From assembly GCF_019175285.1 (NCBI RefSeq), contig NC_056522.1:324775536-324839535 (forward strand): a DNA stretch of 64,000 bases. The letters are read 5' to 3'. Of the stretch, positions 45,066 through 59,200 are shown one piece after another. The notes beneath the pieces were generated by a model. That model saw only the letters and a list, made by a program, of their open reading frames with translations, made no database searches and was not told where the DNA came from. The position numbers and the translations under genes are program-made. The stretch comes from Sceloporus undulatus (taxonomy: Eukaryota; Chordata; Lepidosauria; Squamata; Phrynosomatidae). Numbering within the stretch: position 1 is the stretch's first letter; each line of letters opens with the position of its first letter.

Positions 45066-45303
45066 GGTCACCAGACGGAAGTCACGAGTGCACCAATGGC
45101 GCACTTGTGACGTAAGTGACGTATAGCAACATGTATATGCTGCACATCGCTTACACCAAGATGGCGGTGCCCATGTAAATGGGATGCTGCCATTAGGCCG
45201 CCACTGTGTCGTGCTAGGGTTAGGGACTGTGCAGTTGGTGCGCCGTCCCTAACCCTAGTATCGGAGGTGGAACGGCTCTTGGGGACCATCTGTCCTGGGC
45301 CCA
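45066..45303. mobile_element. GC-rich MITE-like element
   Basis: Internal inverted pieces TAGGGTTAGGGACTG / CGTCCCTAACCCTA and the terminal-like TCCTGGGCCC are present. It is probably a diverged member of the Harbinger-like group; the ends are uncertain. Confidence 0.4.
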
Positions 45304-45400
45304 GATGTCCTAACTGCAAAGAAGGACAAGGCACTGCAAAATGTAGGGCAGTTCAAGAAAAAAGAACAAATAAAAGCTCCAAACACTCATAAAATTGTAA
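45303..45400 (+). mobile_element. hAT-like MITE fragment
   Basis: CAGATGTCCTAACTGCAAAG, AAGGACAAGGCACTGC and AAATGTAGGGCAG match the family at 23874 and 33065. Confidence 0.5.
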
Positions 45401-45599
45401 ATCTATGCTTCTACTTGTTGTTGGGAATGCCTCCTGAACAAATGGCTGAAAGGTACTGTAGGGCAATTTAACATTCTTAAGGCATCGGCCTTTGGTAAGG
45501 AAACTAAAACATTTAAATATCAAAAAATATAAAGCCAAGTATGTTAGGGCCTAGCTTTAAAGTTAGCATAGTAGCAGAAATGTGCTCTTGTATAACTAT

Positions 45600-45937
45600 G
45601 GGGCGGGACAGACCGTCCAGAAAAGACGGTCTCCCAGCACCTAGCTTTGCTCCACGGGGAAGCCACAGCCCCCAGACCGTGGGACTTCTCCGCAGAACAA
45701 AAAGAACCCACAAAAAGTGGGTTCTTATTGCAGTGCAATTATGACACACTCGCAAAGTCATAATAGCGCCGTGACGTGCGGATGCTAGGCATCCATCACG
45801 TAATGACGGTGGCGCCCATCTGTACAGGGCGCTGCGATTTTGATGCCCTCGTCACACGCAAGGGGTGAAGGGCATCTAGAAGAGCCGCCCCTCGCATGTG
45901 ACAAAGGGTGTCCTATCGCGCCCGTCTGGACTGGCCC
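45600..45937 (+). mobile_element. Harbinger-like MITE with TAT target duplication
   Basis: 338 bp between TAT at 45597-45599 and TAT at 45938-45940. The ends are GGGGCGGGACAGAC and GTCTGGACTGGCCC. Internal hairpins include AAAGAACCCAC / GTGGGTTCTT. Confidence 0.6.
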
Positions 45938-46334
45938 TATGCTTTCCTAAGAACTGAGACCGACTCCCAAAAACAAGCACATAGTTTGTAGTTTAAAACA
46001 AAATTTTACTAATGGCTTTAATCTATATCTACATAGAAGCTGTTTCTTAATCTAGTTAGTGAATAGTTCAGGTGAAAGAAATATTTACTTCACCATCTTT
46101 CTAAAAAAGTTGAGAGAGCAGGAAGATGGAAACACCACAGCTCAGTTGAAAATATTTTGAGAGAATGTCAGTTAGTCCCAGAGGGGGAGTGTGACCTAAG
46201 TCACACAGGTAGTTTGAATGAGAGAGGAGAGTTTACATGCAGGAATTCCCTATCTATCTAAGGAGGCGGAAAGAGAATGCAAAAATCTTCTAACAGGTGG
46301 GACGTGTCCTGGAAAAGGAGGACCTTGTGTTCTC

Positions 46335-46560
46335 TGTTGTGTGCCTTCAAGTACTTTCCAACTTATGGTGACCCTAAGGCAATGAGTTTTCTGGCCAAGT
46401 CTCTTCGGAGGGGTGTGTGTGCCATTGCCATCCTCTGAGGCTGAAAGCGTGTGGCTTGCCCAAGGAGACAAGTGGGCTTTCATGGCCGAGCTGGGATTTG
46501 AACCCCAGTCCCCAGAGTTGTAGTTCAAACTCAACACCGCCACCACTACAACACCACATT
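46335..46560 (-). repeat. tRNA-derived SINE (Sauria-type)
   Basis: An inverted copy: TTGTGTGCCTTCAAGTAC to ACCACTACAACACCACA, with B box inverse GGGATTTGAACCCC. Confidence 0.88.
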
Positions 46561-46595
46561 TCTTGAGGAAGTCTGAGGAAGTAGATTGGAGTCTA

Positions 46596-46660
46596 GGAAG
46601 AAAGCTCATGCTACCAACTTTCTTTCAGTTTAGTCTGCAAGGTGCTACAAGGCAGATGTA
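46596..46660. repeat. Fragment of the GTAGCATGAGCTTTCC repeat
   Basis: GAAAGCTCATGCTACCAAC and GCAAGGTGCTACAAGGCAG are the inverse of 34870-34985. Confidence 0.5.
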
Positions 46661-46799
46661 CTAAAACAGGATTTGCCTTTAGGAATGCCATACTTGTCCA
46701 TAGAGACCCATAGAGATTCCCTATGGGCAAGTAATCCCCACAATTCTCTATGGACAAATACTCCCTATGTTTCCCTAGGGGCAAGTCTTCTCCAATGAT

Positions 46800-47250
46800 T
46801 CCCTAGGGGCAAGGGCTGTCCTTTCCGACGTCCCCTGGGAGAAGGTCTCCCTTCGAGACCGTGCTGGGGCTCAGAAACGAGGCCATTTGGGAATGCCTGC
46901 TGGAGAGAAGGCGGCCGGGAAGCAGGTAGGACCTGTCCCGGGCAAGGAGGGCCCCTGGCAGGGTGGGCATGGGGAGGGGGCGGATGGGGAAGAGCCACGA
47001 CTTCCTCAGCTGCAGCCCCAAACTTCTCCTTCTTCTTCTTGTAGCCCCACCTCCCTCCGGGGCTTCGCTTTTGTTTTAAGGCTGCTGGGCTTGGCGGCGG
47101 AGCTGAGGGCCAGGAGAGGCTGCCCTGGTCCCAGGAGCTGGCCTGGGCAGCTGGCAGGGACCCCTGAGGAGGGCACCCCGAGGGGCTGAGGGGGGAGGCC
47201 ATGGCCATGGACGCCCCACAGCTCCAGAGTCCGGCCCAGTAAGTCTGCCA
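46800..47250 (+). promoter_or_regulatory. GC-rich, CpG-bearing block, likely RASGRP1 promoter and 5' UTR
   Basis: This interval is about two-thirds GC and contains many CpGs (for example GGCGGCGGAGC at 47091-47101), unlike the AT-rich surroundings. It ends with the candidate exon 1 and its GTAAGT donor. No TATA box is apparent. The long open frames on its minus strand are composition artefacts. Its status as a promoter is inferred from composition and position upstream of a confirmed RASGRP1 exon. Confidence 0.5.
47201..47238 (+). CDS. RASGRP1: Candidate RASGRP1 coding exon 1
   Basis: Starting at ATG 47201 the exon encodes [12 protein letters not shown] plus two bases (CA) before a GTAAGT donor at 47239-47244. 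Exon 2 starts with a single G, so the junction codon becomes CAG and the frame runs straight into KASQGC. The exon sits at the end of a GC-rich stretch with a good start context (GAGGCC before ATG, G after). The peptide shows little residue identity with the mammalian exon, which is short and poorly conserved. The support is phase, length and CpG context. An in-frame second ATG lies six bases downstream. Confidence 0.5.
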
Positions 47251-50200
47251 AGGGATACCCGCTTCTTTCTCTTTCTCTCTCTCTCCTCCAGGGCTAGTCC
47301 TGGGGGTCCCTTTCTGCCTCCAGGGCCAGGGCTCTGGGGGTCTCTGTGTGTGTCCCTCTCCCTCAGGGTCACCAAGGAGGACCAGGCACCTCAGGCAGGA
47401 TGGAGGGCCTCCAAGAGACAAAGAGGGGGGCATGACCCCAGAAAAGCCCCAAAGACCCAGAGACACGTCAACTCCTGCTTCTCAGTCCTGCTCAAAATGG
47501 AGGGCGTTTGGGAATCCCGCCTGGAGAGAAAGTTAAACCTAAAAGAAATCTCCATTTGTGCTGCTTAGTCCTGCTCAAAGTGGAGGGCATTGGGGAATTC
47601 CTCCTGGACAGGAGGCTGGAATGCAGGACATGACCAAAGAAAAGCCCAAAATGCTCATATAAATATTGTTGTTATTATTATTACTATTATTAAAGTTTCT
47701 TTATATAGCGCTGTAAGTTTTACACTGCACTTTACACAGTCATCAAACAAGAGACCGGCGTACAATCTAAAAATGTAAATTCATGCTTTTTGGTCCTGGT
47801 CAAAATGGAGGATGTTTTGGAAGTCCTCCTGGACAGAAGGTTGGAAAGGAGGACACGTCCTGGAAAAGGAGGATTCCTGGTCAGCCTGGCCTCTGTCTTC
47901 CTGGGCTCTTTTTTCTGGATGGGCTTTGCGATTAGTAGGATGGGGAAAGTTCATACTTTTCACTGAGGTGGTCAGGGACTGGTAAAAGTGGTGGTAAGCC
48001 CACTACAAAGAAGGCCACATCTCCATAGCATGGAGGACATTCCCAAGTCAAAAACTCTGCTTCTTAGTCATGCTGATGATGGAGAATGTTTTGGAATTCC
48101 TCCTAGACAGAAGGTGGAAAGGTGGAAAGGAGGCCATATGGTCATTATGTAAAAGGCAAGAAGGGACTCCAACCTCCCCTGTTCATCTGAATGTGGGAAA
48201 GAGTGGGTTGGATTCACCATTAAATAAGTCATTCTAAAAGCAAAAGTGAAAATTTGCTCATCTTTACAGAACTGGTGGTTTTTGAATTTACACCTCACTG
48301 TTGAGGGAACCAGGAGGGTCCAGCTTGTGTTTTTCTTTCCTAAATGTAATGGGAGGGCAGTAAGGTCTAATAAAACTACATTATTCTATGAATCCATGTA
48401 ATATGTGTATTCTTGTTGTTGTTGTTTTTGTTGTGTGCCTCCAAGTCACTTTTTGACTTGTGTCCCTAAAGCAAACCTGTCATAGGGCTTTCTTCACAAG
48501 TGCCTTCAGAGTGGATTTGTCATTGCCAACCTCTGAGGCTGAGAGAGTATGACTTGACCAAGGTCACCCAATGGGTTTTTAATGCTCAAGTGGGGATTTG
48601 AATCCTGGTCTCCTTACTAGGTCTCTAGTCTGCAGAGGGTGGGGGAAGAAGGCTGGAAAGGGGCGTCCAGCAATACTAAATGACTGTGATCTTTTTGGTA
48701 AAATATTGTGTATTTGCGGGTAGATATCGGAAACCTCCCCTTTAAATACAACCATTGGAATATGTACAGCCATTTGCCTCCTTGGACTTGGGTTCTTCAA
48801 GTTGGCTGAGACAACAGACAGAGCCCCAAATAATTTCCTGCAGCGGTTTAATGTGTAGGCAAAAGACAAAGTTGCGCTTCAGTGCTCCTGCAAGCTGTAT
48901 GTGTGAAAGGGAGTTAGAGCCTGAGAAAATGTATTCCTGTGGCATACTGTCTTTATCTGTAATGTATCCCTGAGTAGCCATGTTGGCCATACAGCAAAGT
49001 GTAACAAGATCCAAAATCCACAAAACACTGAGAGCTTTATTAGGCCAACCAAAATGCACAACATACATCTTACAAACTTTTGAAGCTCAGCTTTGAAAGC
49101 TTGCCACATGTGTTTTGTGCATTTTGGTTGGTCTAATAAAGGTCTCACTGTTTCATGGATTTTGCCTCTTGTTCTACTTCTCTCTGTAATGGTTATTCCA
49201 TGTACAACCATTTGTTCTTTACATCTTGATCTCTTAAATGTGGCTTTACACATAGTGGTGATAGGGCAGGGCTCCTGTGTCTTTAATGATTGTAGAGAAG
49301 GGGGAATTTCAGGATGCACTGCTTGTGTGTTGCAACACCTGCTGAAATTCCCACTTCACAACCATTCATGGGAGAAGGGCCCTGTTCCTTATTTTACCTG
49401 GCAACCATATGGTATTTGGATGTAACAAGATGTTGCAAGAAGGAGCCTCAAGCTCATGTGCTTCTCACCCTGTTCTATTGGAAACTGCCACTTCTGTTTT
49501 AGATTAACCACACTTTAGTCATCTAACCACAGTTTCTGCAGGGGCTGGAGAACCTGTGGCCTTCCAGAAGTTTTGGAATGAGAATAGAGGGAGCATGTCT
49601 GTTTGTTGCGTTGTACATGGGATACAAATTGCTGTAGTAAACCGAATGATGTCATGCTTTGAAAAATCTATTCTGTGTGGCATTTTATGTCATGGTTCAC
49701 AACCTTAAGTTTCCAGCTATTGAGCTACAATACAAGGAAGCATGGCTAGGGATTGTGGAAAGTGAGTCCAGGAGACCAGTGTTTGGGAATCACTAAATAA
49801 ATGTAATCAGTAACTAAATAAAGTATGATTAATTGATACAAGCCAAGTTCAAACTCTGTAGTTAAAATTGAACCATATTAAGGCAATGGCAAACCTTCTC
49901 TGAACAAATCTTGCTAAGAAAACCCCATTATAGGTTGGTCTTAGGGTCGCCATAAATTGGAAATGCCTTGAAGGCATACAACAACAACAAATCATCAGTG
50001 GTACTGAAAGCTGCTGACGTATCAAGGAGAATCCACAGACTCCTGTTTCCCTGCTGACACTATTTTTCTCACAGAATTATGATGATTAAGGGATTATTCA
50101 GATGGTGAAAATAAAAGTAAAATGTGGATTGAATCTTTGTTGTTCACATGCATTTTTAATGCATCCGATTAAGTTTGGGGAAGGCCGCTAAAAAACCCAC

Positions 50201-53200
50201 TTAATCCAGGATAATCAAACTCATCCCCCCACCCAAGTTTTCCTAAAAGATTCACATTATAGGCTGGGTGAATAACTGATGTGAATAGACCCAGGATAAA
50301 CTGGAATAAAACACTGCATGCTTTGAATGTGTTTCAAATACATCTGCATCGTGAACTCCATGTTTATTTGCAGTGCTGCCATGTGTGAGCAACAGAATTC
50401 ACACAGATGCAGTTCCAATTAAAAAAAAAATAGTGCGAACAACAAAACCAGAATGTGTGAGTAAGATTATTCACATAGGCGAGCTAAAACAACAACAATG
50501 TCTGAATAACCCCTAAGTGCTATTGTCCTGCCTTCTTCTGGGATTACAGAAGTACAAAAGTGTTTGGGGAGGGGCTTAACACACCTGCATTAGATAGTGC
50601 TACCCTGTTATTCTCATTGAACAATCAGCCTGCTTAGGTAAGGCAAGCAGCATATGCTAGTCTAATGCTGGAAGCAGCATCAATCTGACATCCAATCCAG
50701 TTTGGAGACTTATTTCTGGACACTTGGAACTGGATCCTGACTACTATTAAGTGACTAGAAAAGATCCTGAAGTATAAAAATATATCTTTCTATATACATG
50801 GTTGTGAAAGTTGGACAGTTGGAAGAAAGCTGATAGGAAGATATTTGAAAGGTGATGTTGGGGAAGAGTTCTACAGATACTGTGGACTGCTAAAAAGACA
50901 AATGAATGGGTCCTTGAGCAAATCAAGCCTGAACTCTCCCTCGAAGCCAAGATAACTAAACTGAGACTATTGTATTTTGCACATATCATGGGAAAACATG
51001 ATACACTAGAAAAAACAATAATGTTTGGTAAGGTAGGAGGAAGTAGGAAAAGGGAAAGATTGCATTCCAGATGGATAAACTCAAGGAAGCCATGGCCCTG
51101 AGTTTGCAAGACCTGACCAAAACTGTTGAGGATAGGGTGACTTGGAAATCTCTCATTTATGAGTCACCATAAGGCAAAGTTGGCTTGATGGCAGTTAACA
51201 AACAGACAACTAATAATAAATGGCATTCTACTTGCAACATGTTTAGTAGATTGCCATTGATGGTCTAACCAGCCTTCCCACCAGGGGCACATTTTTAAGT
51301 TAACAAACCAATTGTAAAAACTCAACTGGATGATTTCAAAAGGATAAAACAGTAGTAGAGAAAAATAGTTTATTGATGGCCATACCAATATAGAGTAGCC
51401 TTGATAATAAGAACTTTTCTTAAATTAAATCTGTCCTAAGATTTCCTCCATCGGTAAATGTCTCAAAAATTATTTCTTTGCCCTCAGTTCAGGAATATGT
51501 CAGGAAGTCAAATGAAGCAGGAGAGAATAATTATGTCAGCCTCTTTCAGAGCCCTCTGGAATCCATCTAGATCCATCACTCACTAGGTACAGACCATCCT
51601 AATAAGTCCCCAGTCACTGCTGAGGGGAGAGCCAGTGTGGTATAGTTGTTGGAGCTTTAAATTTTAACTCTGGAAAAGAGAGTTCAAATCCCCACTTGGC
51701 CATGGAAACTCCTGGGTGATCTTGAGCAAGTCACACTCCCTCAGCCTCAGACAAAAGCAAAAGTAAGCCCCCTCTGAATAAATCCTGCCAGGAAAGCCCC
51801 ATAATAGGTATGCCTTAGGATTGTCATAAGTTGAAAATGTCTGGAAGACACACAACAACATTACTGAGAGTCACTCAAAATCTCAACAAGAAGAGATGAG
51901 TTAACATGAGGCAGTTTGTCTGAGTTTAGACAACATGGCTAGGCTGACCAGATGGCCTCCTTTTCTAAGGCATACCCTACATTTCAGCCTTCTGTCCAAG
52001 AGGAATGCCAAAACATCCTCCATTTTGAGCATGACTAAGTGGGATGAATTTATATTTCTATAGGTGTCTTTAGCTGTTATTTTCTGATATCCTACATTTT
52101 TCTTCTATTTGCAGTACCTTGTCCTCCATTGGTTATGAAATCTGGCCACTCTGAATGTAGCAAACTAGTCCATCCATTTTAGAACAGGAGATGGGTGAAG
52201 GGAAGAGCCTGCAAGTCTAAATTATAACTGGAATCCTGTTGGTGTACTGTGAAAGGGTTTGGAGAAATAGGCTGCTCAGACTTGAGAGATTTTGCTTGCT
52301 TCCCCTCTTGATTGCTGTGCAACCCTGGGAAAAGTGTGATCACTTGGCTATTGTACAAACAGGATTCTAGTCTTAGGAGTGAAACACATGGGCCAAATAA
52401 AGCAGGGGGTGGGGAACCAGATTGAAGCCATGCTCTGGGGCTAAAAAACAGAGCAAAAAGAACCTGGGATATTCTGTCTTAGGCCCTATACAGACAGGCA
52501 CTTTGTGCTGGAGTCGGTGCACAGCATCCTGACGCTGGACGCGCTGACTCCACCCCAGGGTGTCATGATGCCATGCACCACTCCAGATGGCACGCGGCAT
52601 CATGGCACGACTTCGGCACTGCATCCTCATGATGCAGCACTGAAGTGGCACCATGCAGCTGCGCTGCTGCGGCTATGGCACCCTTTGGAGGGTGCAAAAA
52701 GGAGCCACTTTTTGCACGCTCCAGAGGCCGGAATGGGGCAGACCCCCCTTTGTCCTCATGCCTGCATATAAATACTCCAACACAAGAGAAGTTCTGAAGG
52801 AACAATCAGTTCTAACCCTAACTCTACAGCTGCTTATAACTTTACTGATGCAGGTGCGTATTACAAAAGGATGGAGCCGCCATACCCAAGCTGTCAGGGC
52901 AGCAATGCAAAAAAGTCAAAGTGTGACATCTCCAGTGGATATAAGTACAGCATTCACAAACCGGATAGTACAAGAGGGGGCATGCAGTGAAGCAGGGTGA
53001 AGGGGGTATGTGGAGGGGATATTGTGCTTTGCCAGTGTTTTACTGGGCACACCAATGCTCCAATGCCCTGTGCTGATGGAGAATCAAAGGTGCAGCTATC
53101 CAATGGGATGGCATCTAGGCAGAAGGCAGTTGCCAGTAGTGTGTTTGTGCGATGGTGCTCATGGATGATGTGGAGAGGAAAGAAAACCCCAGCAGTGTGG

Positions 53201-56200
53201 CTAGACACTGTGCTGTGCAATCAGGATATGTGCATATGGGCCGCTTGGGAGCAGCCAGTGCAGGCAGCAGGGTTTTGAACTACTTAAAAAAAAGCAGGTT
53301 AGAGCCACTTTTTCCGGCCCATCTGCTCCGCCCCTTAGTTTTATATCAAAAATGGTTTGGTTAGTTTTTCTTAAGTTTCATTATTATTATTATCATTATT
53401 ATTATTAAACTTTATTTATATAGCACTGTAGATTTACACAGCGCTGTACATAGAATTAAAAAATTGATAAAAATAAAACCTGCCAATGGCATACATTCTA
53501 AATTTCTCTATCATAGAAGAGTAATGTAGTAATCATGATAGCCCAGGGTCTGACAAACAGACATATTTACTTTTCCTATACTGGCTGAACCTCCATTTGG
53601 TGCACAGCAGATAAGCAGATCCCATACCTGTCTCTCTCTAAGTACATAAAACAATCTGGCAGGAAAAAATTAATCCTTCTTTGACTACTTCAGTTACTGG
53701 TACTAAGTATAGAAGGCCTCATTCATTAGGCAGTGGATTAGGACTTTTGCTCAAAATTACCTCACCTGAGATCCCATAAAAAAACCTTCCTTCCCTCTTC
53801 CTTAATCTGTCTTAATCAAGATCAAGTGACCTCTTAATGTAATGAGCTGCTTCCATAGCTTACTTCCATATAATATTAGATGGAGAAGTATTGCTGTTTT
53901 AGGATCTTATATCTTGTTTTATAGTTAATCCTCATTGCTTTATTATTCCACTTACCCTATTTTGCTTACTTCATTTTAATAAATTTTCTTAACTAGAACT
54001 TTGGGTTGAACTGGTTTGCAGCTTCAGGAACTGGATAGTTCCTCACTGCATAATTTAGAGTATTGGATAAAAAAAGGAAAACAGAACCATTGCTGGAGAC
54101 TTGGGTCCAAAGCAGATTGCAGAAATAATCCAATTTGCGACCACTTTAACTGCCCTGGCTCAGTGCTAGGGAATCCTGGGAAGTATAGTTTATTGTGGCA
54201 TCAGAGCTTTCTGACAGAGGTGGCTATATGTTTCACAAAACTTTAGTTCCCAGAATTTCCTAGGATTGAGCCAGGGCAGTTAAAGGAGTCTCAAGATGGA
54301 TTATTTTTGCAATGTGCTTTGGACCATCGTTGGCTGATCTCCTTTATACACTGAGTAGCAGAAGAAAGTGTGTGTGTTTTCTGTCTAAACAAGTAGAGCA
54401 GATGGAAGAAACCTGCTAAAAGCAGTAAGTTAGAGGGAACATACACAAGAGGGTTGGCACCAAACATGCCTCCCCTTTGTCACAGTATATTTGATTTCTC
54501 CTCAGTGTCCTGTCTCATCATTAGAAGTGCTCACATGTGGTACACATTTAGTCCTCTTCAATCCTCAGTCCTGAGCAACTGTAATGCTTTCTTTCCAAGC
54601 TCAGTCCTCTCCATGTATTTTGGACTACAGCTTCTATTAGGCACAGCTAGCATGGCCAAAACATCTAGAGAGCATCAGATTGAAGAAGCAACTGTAATAC
54701 TTTCTTTTAGCTAATGCAGGGTTGTTGTTGTTAACATAAAGTTCTAAAAAAAACTCAGAACCAAGCAGATGGCATTTCCCACAATAGACCCATGTGAACA
54801 CAGAGGTTCTCAAAAGAGGCCTTCCTGGTTGCTATATGATCTCCAGATTTCGTTGTGGTCGCAGTCCAGTGGGTTTTCAGCTGGTATCTGTGAGGTACCA
54901 CATGTATTTAGGGACCTCCTCACCCAGGCTGTTTTGAACTACCAGTGTTACCCTGCGTTACCCAAAGTAAGTGGGGAGGGATAAGGGGGTCCCCACTGTG
55001 TCAGCTTCTCTTTAAATGATTGGGAAATTTGCTTAACTCAAGGAGGCTAGCAAGAGGCCAGATAATGTGAGGATTGTTTCTCCCTGTGTATACTATTATT
55101 AACTAAGGACTCCAAGTTTGGATGAATTTAGAAGGTTTTTATTCAGAAATATGCAAGACTGCAATCAAATACATAATAGTAATCCAGACAGACACACCAC
55201 ACAGAGCTAGCTAAAGTAGAAGTATGGAAATTGGATAGCAGAGCTTCGGTGGTGTAGAGAAGGCAATATTTACCTGTCCTGAACACTAGCAGGATATGGC
55301 TGAGGGGTCTGAGGGCGACATAACAAATTTTTCATTTTAATAGGTGAACAAAAATGAACTTTAAAAAATAATTTTTTAACTCAGTGCATAAAATGCAAAT
55401 CTAAATCGAAAAATTGGATTCTCATTTCTTCAGGAAAAAATGGAAACAGTAAAACCAATCCCATTTGTGAACATAAAATTCAGTGACTTCTTTGCTCCGG
55501 CTATTCAGTCATGATTTTGTCATAATATGGAACTTTCCTACTGACTGTAACCTGCAGTGGATTCAGGCAATTCCTAGATTTTGTCTTGATTGAAAAAAGA
55601 GAACTGAATCCAGATTCACACAAGTATGTTTCTTCACAGTTGATCTTTTTCCACCAAGTTTTGGGAACATCCAGTGCAGCACACCAAAACTCCCCCAATT
55701 TTGCTTTCAAATTGCATTTCAAGAGCTCAGTTTGTCCACTAATCAATAAGATCTTCCTTCAGCTATTCATAATCTGACAGTTTCTCTAAATTGTCAGGAT
55801 ATGGATTCATGATCCATTCTTCTAAAATCTTCAGTTCTCCAGGAGCAAAATATTCTTCAAGCGAATCTGACAGCATTTCCAAAGACCCACAATTTTACCA
55901 TGCAGAGTAGGAGTTGTGGATATAGGATCATCAATAATTTTTTCTAGTGAAGGAAAATTTGAGAAACTGCCTCTATCCATTCTTTAGAGCCAAAGATTTA
56001 ACTTTTCTTTGAAGGAAGTCAACTTTTCAGACCATTCATACAAATGAAAATGTCATCTAAGTAAACCAGCATTTTGGGTGAATTTCTGTGATTCTAGTGC
56101 GCCAACCAGATCACATTGATGCTCCTCCAGAAAAAACGTTGACTTCTTCTTGCAGTTGAAAGATGTGGGTTAAAGCTTATCTTCATGACAACCGACAGAT

Positions 56201-59200
56201 GTCTGTGTGGAAAAGCAAAACTGAATGCTTGCTTCCCAGACGCTCAGAAAATAATTTTAGGATATAATGGTTCAAAGTATGCCCTCTGATCCAGTTGATG
56301 ATCTTCATACAAGTATTAAGGACCTTCTTCAAATTTGGAGGCAATGTTTTTTATGCCAAAGCATGCAGATGAAGAAAGCAATGGGTAACCTGCATGTCTG
56401 GAATATCCTTTTTTTTATCAATGCAGAAAAGACAGATTTATTTCAAAGCATTGCAGGTGCCCCATTGGTGTACACAGAACGAATGAGTTTGATATCTAAA
56501 TCATGTTTGGCAAAGAAGCCTTTCAGCAGCTGCATCACATCCTTTGCAGTTGCGTGTATTTTGAGATCTTTACAAAACAGGAAATCTTCCTTCACAGCAC
56601 TGTTATAGACATACCTAATATGATACAAGATACAAGATTACGACTGGAGAAATCAGTTGACTTATAATAATAATGTATTACGATATTATCTGTGGTTAAG
56701 CCAAAATAAATCGTCAGGTGGAAATGATATGGGGACATTACACGACTTATTCGGCTACTCTTTTATTCCTTGACATTCATGATAATTATAAGACAAATTC
56801 GTATTGAGCATATGTCAGTGTGTGATAGGCATGACACACAGAGTCAACCTGTATCAGAGTTTTACTTCCTGTAATAGTAATTATTCACACATGTGCTGCT
56901 TAAGTGACAAGATTCTTGATGAATGCAGTGTCAGCACAATCAATGTCACGATTTACATGGGAGTAACTTCTAGACAAGTGAATAGCACCGTGTAATTGGT
57001 CAATTTCACTGCCAATAACCTCACACCTCACTAGTGTGAATGAATGTGATTTGAATGAATTGATTGGGCTAGAGGAATGTAGAAAAATGCACAAATGAGT
57101 TTATCTCTTTTCGAACTCGTGCGGCAGAAGACTTGTGCTTGAAATAAACACTACATGCTGTGTCCTCTACACTCCTTAGTACTTCGTATCATATACACTG
57201 CTCCCTCGGGTTACGAAATTAATTCGTTCCGCGGCCGCTTTCGTAACCCGAAAAGCCTTCGTAAGCCGAATTGCCGTAGGCGCTAATGGGGAAAAGCCGC
57301 GTTTCGTGCGAAAAAGCGCCGAAAAGCACCAAAAATTTTTTTCGTAACCCGAAAAACATTCGTAACCCAGAACAATGATTTCCAATGGGATTTTTTCGTA
57401 TCCCGGAAATTTCGTAACCTGGGTATTTCGTATCCCGAGGTACCAGTGTACAAGAAAGTCAGTATCTGATTAGCTGGACAAAGTGGCGATAAGCACAGAA
57501 TTGGCTGAGTAAATTCAAGTGATGTAGTGATGCATGATGTGTGTGAACAGAGGTGACGGATGAACTGAGAGAGGTAAAATACTCAATGAACACTCACATT
57601 TGTATTTATGAGTAAAATAATATACAGTGATTATGTTGCATGTTGTGTTATAATGATTTTAAAAACAATACTCTGACAAGCAGTTACTTATTTTACTTAT
57701 ATGTTAATTCTGTTATTCTTTCCTTTTGATTAAATAAACAAGACTGCTGTGTACGCAACACAACCACCTAATATCACTTTTCAAGGAACACCTTTAGCTG
57801 GCTGATGACTTGTGACAAAGACACAAGCAACACATTGTCACACCCCCAGAAACTCCATCTCCCACCCCCTGTATTGGCGTTTTTAATAACTCACTCCATG
57901 GAATTTGAGGATCACCCTATGGAATTTGCAAATGAATCTGATATAGAATGTCCTCTGGCTCCAGTTAATAGCTCCCCATGTTCAAATTTGAGCAGCTAGT
58001 GGCCGATGCTTCTGGTGAGGAAATTAAGCAGGGTGTTTACCCCTCAACTGGAGTTGGGGGACACTGAGGCACACCCTATCATTTGTGGAATATTCTTATG
58101 GTGAGGGACAATGGTGTTATGGTAAAGAATAGTGATGGAGGAGCCAAAGTCTCTTAAATAAGAAATCTGAGCAATCAAGTGCATGGTGTCTCAAGGTCAT
58201 AGTGGCTGTATGTCCCACAGTGGCATCTGGGAGTTTCTGTTTGCAACTGTTCATTCTTCCAGGCTTTTGTGCACTTCCTACTTCTGGATTTATTTGGATT
58301 TTATGCCTCTGGACTGGCTTATGTTGTACATTTCTTTGTCTTTTCCATGGAGTGAGTTATTGATTGTCATGACTGCTGGATTCTGGAATGGGTGAAGCCT
58401 CACTACTACTCCCCACCACCACCACTTTTGCCTTGGTAAGCCCCCTTGACCAACTGTGTACCATCTGGACTATCTTTACTCAACCATAATTACTTCTCCT
58501 GGCTCTGCCTGAAGGCATAGGACTGCAGCATCTTGTAGTAGGATGATACTGTATCTTGTATCATCTAGGCAAGTGCTACACAAAGTGGTAATTCCATGAG
58601 CCACTGGCTGCCAATCTGTGGCAAGTTTCTAGGAAGGAAACAAACAGTTGTAGCCAGTGGGCACAAATCTGATGCCAGTCCCTGGCCCAGTGGTAAAAAA
58701 CAACCCAGTTGATTTTCCGTGTTAGAAAGCTGGGCCAAAGCTAACAAAATGAAATTCAACACGTAAGGTACTGCACTTAGGGCGGAAAAATAATATGCAC
58801 AGATATAGGATGGGGGACACCTAGCTGAATGAAACTATGTGTGAAAGGGATCTAGGAGTCCAAGTAGACCACAAGTTGAACATGAGTCAACAGTGTGATG
58901 CGGCAGCTAAAAAAGCCAATGCAATTTTAGGCTGCATCAATAAAAGTATAGTGTCTAGATCAAGGGAAGTCATAGTGCCACTATATTCTGCTCTGGTCAG
59001 GCCCCACCTGGAATATTGTGTCCAGTTCTGGGCACCACAATTCAAAAAGGGCATTGAGAAACGAGCGTGTCCAAAGGAGGGCAACTAAAATGGTGAAGGG
59101 TCTGGAAACCATGTCCTATGAGGAACGACTTAGAGAGCTGGGGATGTTTAGCCTAGAGAAAAGAAGGTTAAAAGGTGATATGATAGCCCTGTTTAAATAT

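Noticed and set aside
46765-47466. 233-codon open frame on the minus strand
   Set aside because: It is proline/glycine/serine-rich, has no family resemblance, and arises from the GC-rich CpG block; the plus strand there has a better exon and splice donor.
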